From positions 362,512,267 through 362,576,266 of the forward strand of contig NC_053040.3 in assembly GCF_002575655.3 (NCBI RefSeq): a DNA stretch of 64,000 nt, read 5' to 3'. Position 1 is the first letter of the stretch, and every line of letters begins with the position of its first letter. Shown here piece by piece: positions 46,401 through 58,092 of this stretch. The position numbers were made by a program, and so were the translations under genes. Source of the stretch: Aegilops tauschii subsp. strangulata (lineage: Eukaryota > Streptophyta > Magnoliopsida > Poales > Poaceae). The notes beneath the pieces are model-generated. The model had not been told where the DNA came from. It searched no databases and was given only the letters and a program-made list of their open reading frames with translations.

Positions 46401-48552
46401 GGTATCTAATACCCTAGTGCTACTAGGAGTACTAGTAAAGTACACATTAATATAATGTATATCCAATATACTTCTATCGACCATGTCAGCCTTCTCATCT
46501 ACGAAGTATCTAGGGCAGTTCTGCTTCAGTGACCGTTCCCCTCATCTCAGAAGCACTTAGTCTCGGGTTTGGGTTCAACCTTGGGTTTCTTCACTAGAGC
46601 TGCAACTGATTTGCCGTTTCATGAAGTATCCCTTCTTGCCCTTGCCCTTCTTGAAACTAGTGGTTTTACTAACCATCAACAATTGATGCTCCTACTTGAT
46701 TTCTACTTTTGCGGTGTCAAACATCGCGAATTGCTCAAGGATCATCATATCTATCCCTGATATGTTATAGTTCATCACGAAGCTCCAGTAGCTTGGTGGC
46801 AGTGACTTTGGAGAACCATCACTATCTCATCTGGAAGACAACTCCCACTCGATTCAAGCGATTGTAGTACTCACACAATCTGAGCACATGCTCAACGATT
46901 GAGCTTTTTCTCCCTTAGTTTGTAGGCTTAAGAAACTTGTCGGAGGTCTCACACCTCTTGACGTGGGCACAAGCCTGAAATCCCAATTTCATCCCTTGAA
47001 ACATCTCATATGTTCCGCGACGTTTCAAAACGTCTTTGGTGCCTCAATTCTATACCATTTTAACATTATGCACTGAACTATCACGTAGTCATCAAAACGT
47101 GTATGTCAGATGTTCGCAACATCTACAAACGACGCTCGAGGTTCAGCACACCGAGTGGTGCATTAAGGACATAAGCCTTCTGTGCAGCAACGAGGACAAT
47201 CCTCAGTTTACGGACCCAGCCCGCATAATTGCTACTATCAACTTTCAACTAAATTTTCTCTAGGAACATATCTTAAACAGTAGAACTAAAGCGTAAGCTA
47301 CGACATAATTTGCAAAGACCTTTTGACTATGTTCATGACAATTAAGTTCATCTAATTATTTAATGAACTCCCACTCAGATAGACATCCCTCTAGTCATCT
47401 AAGTGATACATGATCCGAGTCAACTAGGTCGTGTCCGATCATCACGTGAGACGGACTAGTCATCATCGGTGAACATCTTCATGTTGATCGTATCTGCTAT
47501 ACGACTCATGTTCGACCTATCGGTCTCTTGTGTTCCGAGGCTCATGTCTGTACATGCTAGGCTCGTCAAGTTAACCTAAGTGTTTCGCATGTGTAAATCG
47601 GGCTTACACCCGTTGTATGTGAACGTTAGAATCTATCACACCCGATCATCACGTGGTGCTTCGAAACAACGATCCTTCGCAACGGTGCATAGTTAGGGGG
47701 AACACTTTCTTGAAATTATTGCGAGGGATCATCTTATTTATGCTACCGTCAATCTATGAAAATAAGATGTAAACATGACAAACATCACATGCAAATCATA
47801 AAGTGACATGATATGGCCAATATCATCTTGCGCCTTTTGATCTCCATCTTCGAGGCGCGGCATGATCACCTTCGTCACCGGCATGACACCATGATCTCCA
47901 TCATCGTGTCTTCATGAAGTTGTCTCGCCAACTATTACTTCTACTACTATGGCTAACGGTTAGCAATAAAGTAAAGTAATTACATGGCTTTTTCATTGAC
48001 ACGCAGGTCATACAATAAATTAAGACAACTCCTATGGCTCCTGCCGGTTGTCATACTCATCGACATGCAAGTCGTGATTCCTATTACAAGAACATGATCA
48101 ATCTCATACATCACATATATATAATTCATCACATCCTTTTGGCCATATCACATCACATAGCATACCCTGCAAAAACAAGTTAGACGTCCTCTAATTGTTG
48201 TTGCATGTTTTACATGGCTGCTATGGGTTTCTAGCAAGAACGTTTCTTACCTACGCAAAAGCCACAACGGTGATATGCCAATTTCTATTTACCCTTCAGA
48301 AGGACCCTCTTCATCGAATCCGATCCGACTAAAGTGGGAGAGACAGACACCCGCTAGCCACCTTATGCATCAAGTGCATGTCAGTCGGTGGAACCTGTCT
48401 CACATAAGAGTACGTGTAAGGTCGGTCCGGGCCGCTTCATCCCACAATGCCGCCGAATCAAGATAAGACTAGTAACGGCAAGCAAATTGACCAAATCATC
48501 GCGCACAACTACTTTGTGTTCTACTCGTGCATAGAATCTACGCATAGACCTA
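43479..48552 (-). pseudogene. Degenerate copia gag-pol
   Basis: Only scraps of frame survive. On minus: integrase N-terminal zinc-finger area (MWHCYLSHIGIKCMKKLHVDG, 45813-46028), integrase C-terminal area (KLEPKADKCIFIEYPK, 45055-45243), the acidic linker (DDSDHETSDQVTT, 44889-45077), and frameshifted RT pieces between about 44200 and 44830 corresponding to the start of copia RT. The right part (46000-48500) holds gag and leader remnants. No frame exceeds about 110 codons, so this copy cannot encode its own proteins. Confidence 0.75.
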
Positions 48553-48565
48553 GCTCATGATGCCA
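48553..48565 (-). other. Copia PBS, diverged from iMet type
   Basis: Minus reads TGGCATCATGAGC one base after the 5' LTR. The family standard starts TGGTATCAGAGC; here there is a substitution and an extra base. Confidence 0.6.
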
Positions 48566-48566
48566 C

Positions 48567-50317
48567 TGTTGGGGAACGTAGCAGAAATTCAAAATTTTCT
48601 ACGCATCACCAAGATCAATCTATGGAGAGACTAGCAACAAGAGAGAGGGGAGTGCATCTTCATACCCTTGAAGATCGCTAAGCGGAAGCGTTACAAGAAC
48701 GCGGTTGATGGAGTCGTACTCGCGGCGATTCAAATCGCGGAAGATCCAATCTAGCGCCGAACGGACGGCGCCTCCGCGTTCAACACACGTACAGCCCAGG
48801 GATGTCTCCTCCTTCTTGATCCAGCAAGGGGAGAGGAGAAGTTGAGGGAGAACTCCAGCAGCACGACGGCATGGTGGCGATGGAGCTCGTGGTTCTCCGG
48901 CAGAGCTTCGCTAAGCACTACAGAGGGAAGGAGGTGTTGGTGAGGGGAAGGGGCTGCGCCAGGGAAGGGTTCTGGCTGCCCTCCCACCCCCTCACTATAT
49001 ATAGGGGGAAGGGGAGAGGGGGCCGGCCCCTCTAGATGGATCTAGAGGAGGAGGCGGCGGCCAGGGGAAACCCTAGATGGGTTTGGGCGCCCCCACCCCC
49101 TAGGAAACATGCCCCCCAAGCCGGGAGGGGCGGCTGCCCTAGGGGTGGCGCCCCCACCTCTCCTGGTTACGTGAGAGGGGTTGGGAGGGGTGCACAGCCC
49201 CTTAGTGGGCTGGTTTGCCCCTTCCCCTTGGTCCATAAGGCCCCCCAACGCTTGTCGGGGCCTCCGAAACCCTTCCGGACATGCTGGCCATAGCCTGGTA
49301 CCCCCGGAACAATTACGGACTCCAATACCCTTCGTCCAATATACTGATCTTCACCTCCGGACCATTCCGGAGCTCCTTGTCATGTCCGGGATCTCATCCG
49401 GGACTCCGAACAACCTTCGGTAACCACATACTATTTCCCATAACAACTCTAGCGTCACCCAACCTTAAGTGTGTAGACCCTACAGGTTCGGGAACCATGG
49501 AGACATGACCGAGACACCTCTCCGGCCAATAACCAATAGCGGGATCTGGATACCCATATTGGCTCCCACATGTTCCACGATGATCTCATCGGATGAACCA
49601 CGATGTCGGGGATTCAATCAATCCCGTATTCAATTCCCTTTGTCTATCGGTATGTTACTTGCCCGAGATTCGATCGTCGGTACCCCAATACCTCGTTCAA
49701 TCTCGTTACCGGCAAGTCTCTTTACTCGTTCCGTAACGCATCATCTCGTGGCTAACTCATTAGTCACATTGAGCTCATTATGATGATGCATTACCGAGTG
49801 GACCCAGAGATACCTCTCCGTCATACGGAGTGACAAATCCCAGTCTCGATTCGTACCAACCCAACAGACACTTTCGGAGATACCTGTAGTGCACCTTTAT
49901 AGCCACCTAGTTACGTTGTGATGTTTGGTACACCCAAAGCATTCCTACGGTAACCGGGAGTTGCACAATCTCATGGTCTAAGGAAATGATACTTGACATT
50001 AGAAAAGCTCTTAGCAAACGAACTACACGATCTTGTGCTATGCTTAGGATTGGGTCTTGTCCATCACATCATTCTCCTAATGATGTGATCCCGTTATCAA
50101 TGACATCCAATATCCATGGTCAGGAAACCATAACCATCTATTGATCAACGAGCTAGTCAACTAGAGGCTTACTAGAGACATGTTGTGGTCTATGTATTCA
50201 CACATGTATTACGGTTTCTAGTTAATACAATTATAGCATGAACAATAGACAATTATCATGAACAAGGAAATACAATAATAACCATTTTATTATTGCCTCT
50301 AGGGCATATTTCCAACA
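48567..50317 (-). repeat. Copia 5' LTR (1751 bp)
   Basis: It is the partner of 41711-43463, with the TATATATAG promoter motif near 48995. Confidence 0.9.
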
Positions 50318-53300
50318 ACCGAACCAGTCAACCCTCGTACTCCCCTCCACCTGCGACTGGACTGGCGCATCTTCCACGGCTCCTGTTCGTTCCGTCCGAG
50401 GCCTCGCTGTCGTCCTCCGCCTTGCGGCCTTGGTTCGCTCGCCGTGCGTGGTGCGCCGCCCTCTTGCGTTGTCAACGTCGTCAACAACCGAGAGGAACAA
50501 GGAGATGATTGTATGTGGAGAGGATGACAGTAGGGACCCACGAGCGTCATGGCAGTACGCAAGCAAGTGCCTCTATATTACAAGCCCAAAAATATGGTTC
50601 CTCCTAATAATTGGACATCTGGGGCTCACCCCATTGTAAACGTAGTCAATAAACGAGAGAATTACACTACGAGCGGCTGACACCAGGGACCCAGCAGGTC
50701 GCGTGGTTATTTTTTTTGAGGAACAAGCAGTTGTTATTTATACTAGTTTTAGCGATGATCAGGGTAACAACGGGGCTGTGCGGGGGCTGTGGCCCGTCTA
50801 GCCAGGGTTTTATTTATGTTTACCACATCATGAGCCCAGTTGTGTTTTTTTCTTGCTGAAAATGGCTAGCCCAGTTCTATTTTTTTTTAAGAAATACCCA
50901 AACGAGGCCTACTTGCTTTATCAGCCCTGCTGCGCTGGAAATCTTTCAAGACGAGGAGAGTTTCATTCGGTTTGCCCAGAAATGGGCTGTACATTTTTAA
51001 AACACATCAAACCGGGAATTAGTTTCAATTTTTTTATTACAAGATTTTAAATTCCATTGATTTTTATGCGTGGACAATTATTTGGATTTTAAATTTATAT
51101 AAATTATTTTTCAAAATAGTTTGAATGTGAATCGATACTTCGGGATTAAAAACAATTGACCGCACCAAAATATGCAAAAATTCGTATACGTTTTAACCGT
51201 GGCCACAATATGGGGTGTAATGCTAACAAAAAGAAGATGGGCTCCAAAAAAATTCTTAAGAATTAGCAAATGGGCTGTACATTATTAGAAATAATGCACA
51301 CGAGAGCAGTGACTGTTGGATGTCCATCCAACTGCTGTCGTGCTTCTTCAATCTCTACTTTTCCTGTTGCAGCCGCTCAAACAAGCGATTGCGGGACTGC
51401 CTGCTCCCTCCTCCCGCGGCCGGCTATGCTGCCGCGCAGGCCTCACCGCCCCACCATACTACCATCGCTGGCCTAGCCATCCCTCTACTCACCCATACCT
51501 GCTGTTATTCTCCGGGAACGGCAGACGAACCAGTAAACCCTCGTACTCCTTCGCGTGGGAAACGACTGCCGAGTCTTCCCTGGCTCCGTGTCGTTCCCTT
51601 CCTAGGCCTCGCCGTCGTCCACCGCCCTGGTGCTCTCGGCGCGGCCTGGTCAACATGGTCAATGAACGACATCCATCGGAAGTGGACTGTACGTGGAAAG
51701 GCTGACAGCTGGGTCCATGGCCGCACGCAAGGAAGTGCCTCCTTATTATGCGCAAAATAATGATTCCTCCACCTGACATCTAGGACCCATGGGAAGGGCT
51801 TCTGTATTTCGCGAAAAAAACGTTCCCCCGCTGACAGGTCGGACCCACCAGCTATATCTTCGCACACAAGGAAGTGCATCCTTATGACGCACAAAAAAAT
51901 GAATACCCCCTGCTAGCTGGGACCCACCATAGTGGGTGGCTGACTTGTGGGCCTACTAAGTTGACGGGGACAGAGGGCTTTGTCAACTTAGTCAATATGA
52001 ACGATTCTAGCTCCAGTGACCATACGATGTCCATCCAACGGCTATAGTGCTTCTTCAACCTCTGGTCTTCTTGCTCCAGCCGCCCAAAGTAGCGCCGGTC
52101 GTGCCCCCTGCTCCTGCCTCCCGTGGCCGGCTGTGCTGCCGCGGAGGCCTCACCGCCCCAATACTACTCCCACCGCTGGCCAGGCCATCCCTCCACTCAC
52201 CCACACCCCGTGTTATTCTGCGGCGACGGCAGCCTCACACCGCAGCCGAACCAGTGAACCCTCGTACTCCTTTCCGCGTGGGTATCCGTTGCCGCGTCTT
52301 CCCCGGCTCCGCATCGTCCCCTTCCTAGGCCTCGTTGTCGTCCACCGCCTTGGTGCTCTCGGCGCGGCATGGTCATGTGTTCAACGACCGACTTCCATCA
52401 GAAGAGTACTATACGTGGAGAGGCTGACAGCTCGGTCCACGGCCACAGCCCAGTTTTTTTGTGATTTGCCAAGTAAGTCGCTTTGTCAGGCCTGTTGGGC
52501 TGCAAATCTTTCAAGACGAGGAGAGCTTCATTCGGCTGGCCGAGAAAATGGCATATCAGTAATGAGAAATGGGTTGTTTCATTTCGAGATTAAAACACAT
52601 CAAACCGGCAATTAGTTTCAAATTTCTTTTTTTTCATTTCGAGATTTTAAATTGCATTGATTTTTATACGTGGACAATTTGTTGGATTTTATATTGATAT
52701 ACATTTATTTTTAAAATCAGTTTGAATGTGACTCAAAATTTCGGGATTAAAGACAGTTCGGACCGCACCGAAATATGCAAAATTTCGTATAATTTTTTAA
52801 CCGTGGCCACAATATGGGCTGTAATGCTAACAAAAAGAATATTCGCTCCAAAAAAACCTTAAGAATTAGCAAATGGGCTGTAAATTGTTAGAAATAATGG
52901 CAGATGGGATGTATGATGTTTTCCACAGATTTGAGGCTTTCCTAAAAAAGGTTGACGCACAAGCAGTGACTGTTGGATTTCCATCCAACGGTCGTCGTGC
53001 TTCTTCAATCTCTGCTCTTCCTGCTCCAGCCGCTCAAACAAGCGCCAGCGAGACTGCCTGCTCCCTCCTCCCCACGGTCGGCTGTGCTGCCGCGCAGGCC
53101 TCACTGCCCCACCGTACTCCCATCGCTGGCCTAGCCATCCCTCTACTCACCCACACCTGCTGTTATTCTCCGGCGACGGCAGATCAACCAGTAAACCCTC
53201 GTACAATCGTACTCCCCTCCGCGTGGGAAACAACTGCCGAGTCTTCCCTGGCTCCGTGTCATTCCCTTCCTAGGCCTCGTCGTCGTCCACCACCCTGGTG

Positions 53301-54480
53301 CTCTCGGCGCAGCCTGGTCAACGTGGTCAACGACCGACATGCATCTGAAGTGGACTGTACGTGGAGAGGCTGACAGCTGGGTCCACGGCCGCACGCAAGG
53401 AAATGCCTCCTAATTACGCGCAAAATAATGATTCCTCCACCTGACATCTGGGACCCACCGGAAGAGCCTCTGTATTTCACGAAAAAAATGTTACCGCCGC
53501 TGATAGCTCGGACGCACCAGCTATATCTTCGCATACAAGGAAGTGCCTCCTTATTACACACAAAAAATGAATACTCCCCCTGCTAGCTGGGACCCAGTAT
53601 AGTGGCAGGCTGACTTGTGGGCCTACTAAGTTGACGGGGACGGAGGGCTTTGTCAACTTAGTCAATATGCATGATTCTTGCTCCAGTGACCGTACGATGT
53701 CCATCCAACGGTCGTAGTGCTTCTTCAACCTCTGGTCTTCTTGCTCCAGCCGCCCAAACCAGCGCCGGTCGTGCCTCGTGCTCCTGCCTCCCGTGGCCGG
53801 CTGCGATACGGCGGAGGCCTCACCGCCCCTTAATACTCCCACCGCTGGCCAGGCCATCCCTCTACTCACCCACACTCCCTGTTATTCTACGGCGACGGCA
53901 GCCTCACACCGCAGCGAACCAGTGAACCCTCATACTCCTCTACGCCTGGGCATCCACTGCCGCGTCTTCCCTGGCTCCGCGTTGTCCCCTTCCTAGGCCT
54001 CGCCGTCGTCCACCGCCTTGGTGCTCTCGGTGCAGCGTGGTCAATGTGGTCAACGACCGACTTCCATCGGAAGAGTACTGTACATGGAGAGGCTGACAGC
54101 TGGGTCCACGGCAGCCGCAAGGAAGTGCCTCCTTATTACGCGCAAAATAATTATTCCTGCAACTGACAGCGGGGACCCACCGGACGGGCATCGTATTTCA
54201 TGAAAAAACGTTTCCCCCCTGACTGCTAGGACCCACCAGCTACATCTTCGCACGCAAGGAAGTGCGTCCGGGCAAAAAAAATGATTCGCCCCCTGACTGC
54301 TGGGACCCACCAGCTATATCTTCGCACGCAAGGAAGCGCCTGACAGTCGGGACCCACCTGGTCAAGGCGTATGTAGCGTTGTCATTCTGGTCACGAACGT
54401 GTAAGTACATACTGGTCGATGTAGGGCGCGCATGTGTCGTAGTTGAGGCGCGCATGTAGCATGTAGACGTACGTACAGCG
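50318..54480. repeat. Higher-order tandem array, rest of the repeat
   Basis: Two sub-blocks alternate. Block A (about 51300-51960 and 52960-53640) and the related block B (52010-52440 and 53690-54350) both carry a TCCATCCAACGG.CGT start, CTGCTCCAGCCGC, CGGCGACGGCAG, AACCAGTGAACCCTCGTACTC, GGTGCTCTCGGCGC, GTCAACGACCGAC and GCTGACAGCTGGGTCCACGG. An AT-rich spacer (50830-51240, 52447-52843) contains CTTTCAAGACGAGGAGAG and CGTGGCCACAATATGGG. The A+B+spacer period is about 1.6 kb. The 60-200 codon frames recur in several frames with stops and look non-coding. Confidence 0.7.
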
Positions 54481-54689
54481 GCTAGTGTGCAAGAAAGAAA
54501 ATACGGCCACATACGTAAATGCGGGCGGGGTCTCGAACGCCTACTCGCACATACGTACGGCCAGGGCTCGTGTACATGGCCTGGTGGAGCGGAGAAACTG
54601 CGTCGTCGTCGTGTTCATGGGGAGGCAACGGAATGCGTCGTGTTCATCGGGAGGCAACGGAACGCGTGGGAGCCAACCGGCTTGGACGG

Positions 54690-54985
54690 AACAGCCGATG
54701 GAAACGAGGCCTGGCGTACCACAGAACGGAGGAAACGGCCTTGTGTTCGACCGGCCACATTCAAGACGGGATCCTGTTCATCGGGAGGGGTCTGGCATAC
54801 CACAAAACAGAGGAAACGGACCTCCTACAGTCGAAACGGGGGTCCTGTTGATCGGGAGGGGTGTGGCGTACCGCAAAACAGAGGAAACTGACTTGTGTTG
54901 GAGCGCTACGGTCGAAACGGGGGTCCTGTTCATCGGGAGGGGTGTGGCGTACCGCAAAATGGGACTCCACGGGATACTGTTCATC
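54690..54985. repeat. Minisatellite with GGGGTCCTGTTCATCGGGAG core
   Basis: GGCGTACC.CA.AAC.GAGGAAAC.G followed by CCTGTTCATCGGGAGGGG recurs at about 54714, 54800, 54867 and 54946 with spacing of roughly 67-86 bases. Confidence 0.75.
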
Positions 54986-55470
54986 TCCACCGTTGACCCC
55001 TTCCAGCCTCCACAGGCTACTGTTCATCCACCGTCGACCTCCTCCAGCCTCCACATGCGACTGTTCATCCACGGGCTCCTATTCATCCAGCCTCCATCGC
55101 GTGCTACTCCACCGGCTACTGTTCAACCAGCCCTCTCCACGGGCTCCTGTTCAACCACCCCTCCACGGGCTACTGTTCATCCAGCCCTCCACGGGGTGGT
55201 CCTGTTCATCCTGCCCTCCCCGGGGTCCTGTTCATCCAGCCCCAACTGGATCGATCGATCGGGGTCCTGTTCATCCAGAGGCAACACCACGGGGTCCTGT
55301 TCATCCACCCCCACCGGGAACTGTTCATCCAACCCCCCCCCCCCCAGCAACGCTCACTGTTCATCCAGAGGCAACACCACGGGGTCCTGTTCATCCACCC
55401 CCACCGGGAACTGTTCATCCAAACCCCCCCAGCAATGCTCACTGTTCATCCAGAGGCAGCATCGATCGGC
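54986..55470. repeat. CTGTTCATCCA minisatellite
   Basis: About 15 copies of [AC]CTGTTCATCCA/CTGTTCAACCA spaced 15-45 bases apart, with CCTCC or CCCCC filler. A longer internal duplication (55268-55350 versus 55345-55435) covers GAGGCAACACCACGGGGTCC. The plus frames of 231 and 354 codons through it are repeat translations. Confidence 0.75.
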
Positions 55471-55735
55471 TTCAGTTAGCAGCAGTAGCGAAGGAATCGC
55501 TCGATCGGGTTCAATTAACAGCCATCGATCGATCGCTCGGGTTCAGTAACGCGTAGCCTGCAGTGCAATCGCTCGGGTTCAGTTAGAGCCCAACGCCTCG
55601 ATCGAGTTCAGTTAGAGCACAATGCCTCGCACCCACGCGCGTGCGTGTACAAGAGAAACGCGCTTCGCTTGGCCCCGACTACCCACCGTAACCGGGAATG
55701 TCATGCAGCTGCGTCTCCGGCCCGCCCAGGACGAA
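55471..55735. repeat. CGATCGATCG/GGTTCAGTTA repeats
   Basis: GATCGATCGGCTTCAGTTAG, CGATCGGGTTCAATTAAC, CGCTCGGGTTCAGTTAGAG and CGATCGAGTTCAGTTAGAG recur every 30-60 bases. Confidence 0.6.
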
Positions 55736-55900
55736 AAGCCCATTTTTCTGTCATGATTTTTTGTCATAGAAGTAGGACCCCCACCACACTATGATGATAC
55801 CGTGTTTTGTCACAATTATTGTCATAGAAGTGTCATAAGTATGACAGAAAAAAATTTCTTTCAGCCCAAAATGTCACGGATGTGTCTTTTTTTTGTAGTG
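55736..55900. mobile_element. Terminus of a CACTA-type DNA transposon
   Basis: The right edge reads TTTTTTTTGTAGTG, so minus begins CACTACAAAAAAAA, the CACTA signature. Internal repeats (TTGTCATAGAAGT, TGTCATAAGTATGACAG) are sub-terminal motifs typical of wheat CACTA ends. I did not find the matching left end in the window; the 41-55 kb arrays could belong to it, which is speculation. Confidence 0.6.
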
Positions 55901-56118
55901 ATAACCAGTGCGCAAACTGCATATCAATATATCTATCCTGTACAAGTATGCCAATAGTTTCAAACAACAGATTAGAAAAGTATTTATGCTACGTTGTCAT
56001 GATACGGGGACTTTCTGGTAGATACCCTCGACGTTTCCTCAAGCCATGAAAATGCACTATAATTTGCTTGTCATCAATGCCTGCAAATCTCTGTCTCTCT
56101 CAACATAGCAGATCATCA

Positions 56119-56569
56119 TTAGACACTAAATCCTTCAATGGGAGCTTGCAAAATGCTTGCATTAGATGCCTCATTAGACACTATATGTTCATCACCAGGA
56201 GCATGTAAAATGTTTGCATCAAATCCTTCATTAGCAGTCTGTTCATTTGACACTTCAGGCTCAAGAACAACATGAGCTTGGATGTTTGCACTGAAAACTT
56301 GATTAGATACATCAGATTCAGTCAGTTCAGTATTGATTGGGGGAGTTATAAAATAAGTAGAAATTGGTTTCATTTTCTCATAGATTCCCTACATACAAGC
56401 AGTTTTACAACACCGTCAGGTTTAACTATTGGCCAGAAATTGAAGAGTTGAATTAGATATAATCAGGGATGTGATGTACCTGCTCGTTGCGCATGCTACT
56501 CTTGCAAGTTGTGACTGTCCGTTTGCGCAAGCTCGATGCCATGCCCGTGCTGCCACCGCTGCCTCCCAT
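56119..56569 (-). CDS. Small two-exon gene with 19-residue repeats, probably truncated
   Basis: Exon 1 (56480-56569) begins MGGSGGSTGMASSLRKR and ends in phase 0 at donor GTACATC. Exon 2 (56119-56388; acceptor TATGTAG) continues GIYEKMKPISTYFITPP to a TAA, giving 119 residues. The second half contains a repeated unit (DANILHAPGDEHIVSNEA, then NASILQAPIEGF) with a DNA period of 57 bases. The second unit lacks two bases, which shifts the frame and creates the stop, so a longer ancestor is likely. The MKPISTYF-type opening resembles the start of plant TTF/hAT-like (ZMYM1-type) proteins, a weak impression. Upstream, the exon-1 frame stays open for about 75 codons without an ATG. Gene or remnant: undecided. 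Confidence 0.4.
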
Positions 56570-57274
56570 GCAGGCTACACCCAGGGTTGGATCTTCATCT
56601 TCTTGTCCTTCCGTTCGCTTGAAGCCCGACGACCGCCCTCCAACAAGGGCGCGAGGAAGTGTTGTGTCGGTCTGTCCAGCGGCGGCTAGGTTAGGAACAA
56701 ACCAGACTGGAGGCTGGAGCGGATGAATTGGAATTTTTCCTGCTGTCGATCGATATGGGAGGCGCTCGTTTGGGCCGCGAGCCTGCTATAGGGCCTGCCT
56801 TGCACTTATGTTATTGGCCTATCCAAATTGAAACATTTTTCTTCATTTTTTAATTGCCTGCTCGTGCGTTGGGACGAACAAAACTAGCCTAGGCCAACCT
56901 GGACGACTCAAACTAGGTGCACACTTTCGAGCCACCCGAGGCGGCCGCCCATACCAGCCCCTATGGTGGCGTCGCCCCTTTTTGCGTGTATGATAGGGGT
57001 AGTGAAAAATATTCCTGTGGTGCTTTTGATTTACCCACAGAATGGTTGAATTGCTTGTTTCTATGAACTGAGTTCGCCAATAATGTGAAGGATGCCAGTC
57101 TTTTCATCCTATTGTAGATTGCTTAGATCTCGATATGCCAAAAGTAATCGCATGAAATATACAGTAAAAGCCAGTGTGATGTGTGTGGCTACAACTAGTC
57201 TGACTACACGTCCTCATATAACATATCAAGGACGCACCATCTTACCAGATTAACCATTCGACTTACCAATGCAG

Positions 57275-58077
57275 TGTGGGAAGAAAGAAGTATTGGGACT
57301 GCGTATCCAAGCAATTGATGCCATGGACTCCTTCGTACAACCTTGTAAGCGAAAAAGAAGTTGTAGTGTGCCTGTACAAAGAACTAGTGTAAGTTCAGTT
57401 ACCTGCTTCTCGGAATTTTAGTTAGCCACTTATTGCAAAATTGTTCAATTACGTCGCTTGGCTTAATTTAGTTTGCTACTGATTACATAATGCCACAGCC
57501 TGTTAATCCTATTATAGACTGCGCCTATCTATGTGTTTGATACTTACTGTTAAGAATTACCTGTTTGCCTGAACTTAAATAGCTACTTGTTTGTTTAACT
57601 GCTTTGCTGCTGCAACAACGGGTTACAATGATGTTAATAACTACTTTTCAACATCGAATTGAAACTCTTTAATTCCTTGTTTGTTTAACTGGTTTGCTGT
57701 TATAACTCCCAGTTGAGATGTTTTGCTAACTTCAACTTTTCTGAATCCAATCGTAACTTTAATGGCAAAACAGGTTAGCCCAAGATCAAAGAGCGAGGTC
57801 CCCATGGACGTTGTATCATCCCACAGCAGTGGCACCGGCCCAATCATGCATTATGAATTGCCAACTGCTGATGCTCTAGAGGCTAAAACTAGTGGTAGAA
57901 AGAGATTCTGCTTCTGCACTTAGAGATGAAGTTGACATGTTGAGGAAGCAAACAGCACAATCAGTAGCAGTACTCAAGACAACCATTAAATATTTGGTGG
58001 ATTTCAAAACGAAGCAAGCTGAGACTGACCACATTGTTAAGGTCCTGAAGGAAAAAAGGAAATTAAATTCCCACTTG
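57275..58077 (+). pseudogene. Two-exon coding remnant with coiled-coil C-terminus
   Basis: Exon 57275-57388 (acceptor AATGCAG, donor GTAAGT) encodes 38 residues with a basic patch (CKRKRS). The next exon from 57774 (acceptor AAAACAG) is in phase: VSPRSKSEVPMDVVSSHSSG and so on. Near 57895 a one-base shift breaks the frame. In the new frame a heptad-like helix follows (SALRDEVDMLRKQTAQSV, then VLKEKRKLNSH), to a donor near 58077. No start codon exon is identified. It may be the 3' end of a member of the same family as genes A and B, but no direct overlap with them is available to prove this. Confidence 0.4.
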
Positions 58078-58092
58078 GTAAATCATAGGTGA

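Larger units (their letters stand above)
41711..50317 (-). mobile_element. Copia LTR retrotransposon, BARE/Angela/WIS type, degenerate
   Basis: LTRs at 41711-43463 and 48567-50317 start TGTTGGGGAA on plus and end CATATTTCCAACA. On minus that is TGTTGGAAATATGCCC, the well-known start of the Triticeae BARE/Angela/WIS LTR. The tract next to the left LTR (minus GTGCAAGTGGGATAC) and the PBS-like site at 48553-48565 set the orientation as minus. The LTRs differ at several dozen positions. The 5-base flanks (ACCCG left, ACCGA right) are similar but not identical. The host array is continuous across the two sides. Confidence 0.9.

Noticed and set aside
51316..52615. 129-199 codon frames in the tandem array
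   Set aside because: Not conserved in frame between array units; stops and shifts differ in each copy.
54485..55556. Long plus frames of 354 and 231 codons
   Set aside because: They are translations of the GTTCATC minisatellites (Ser/Pro/Thr repeats) open in more than one frame, with no domain.
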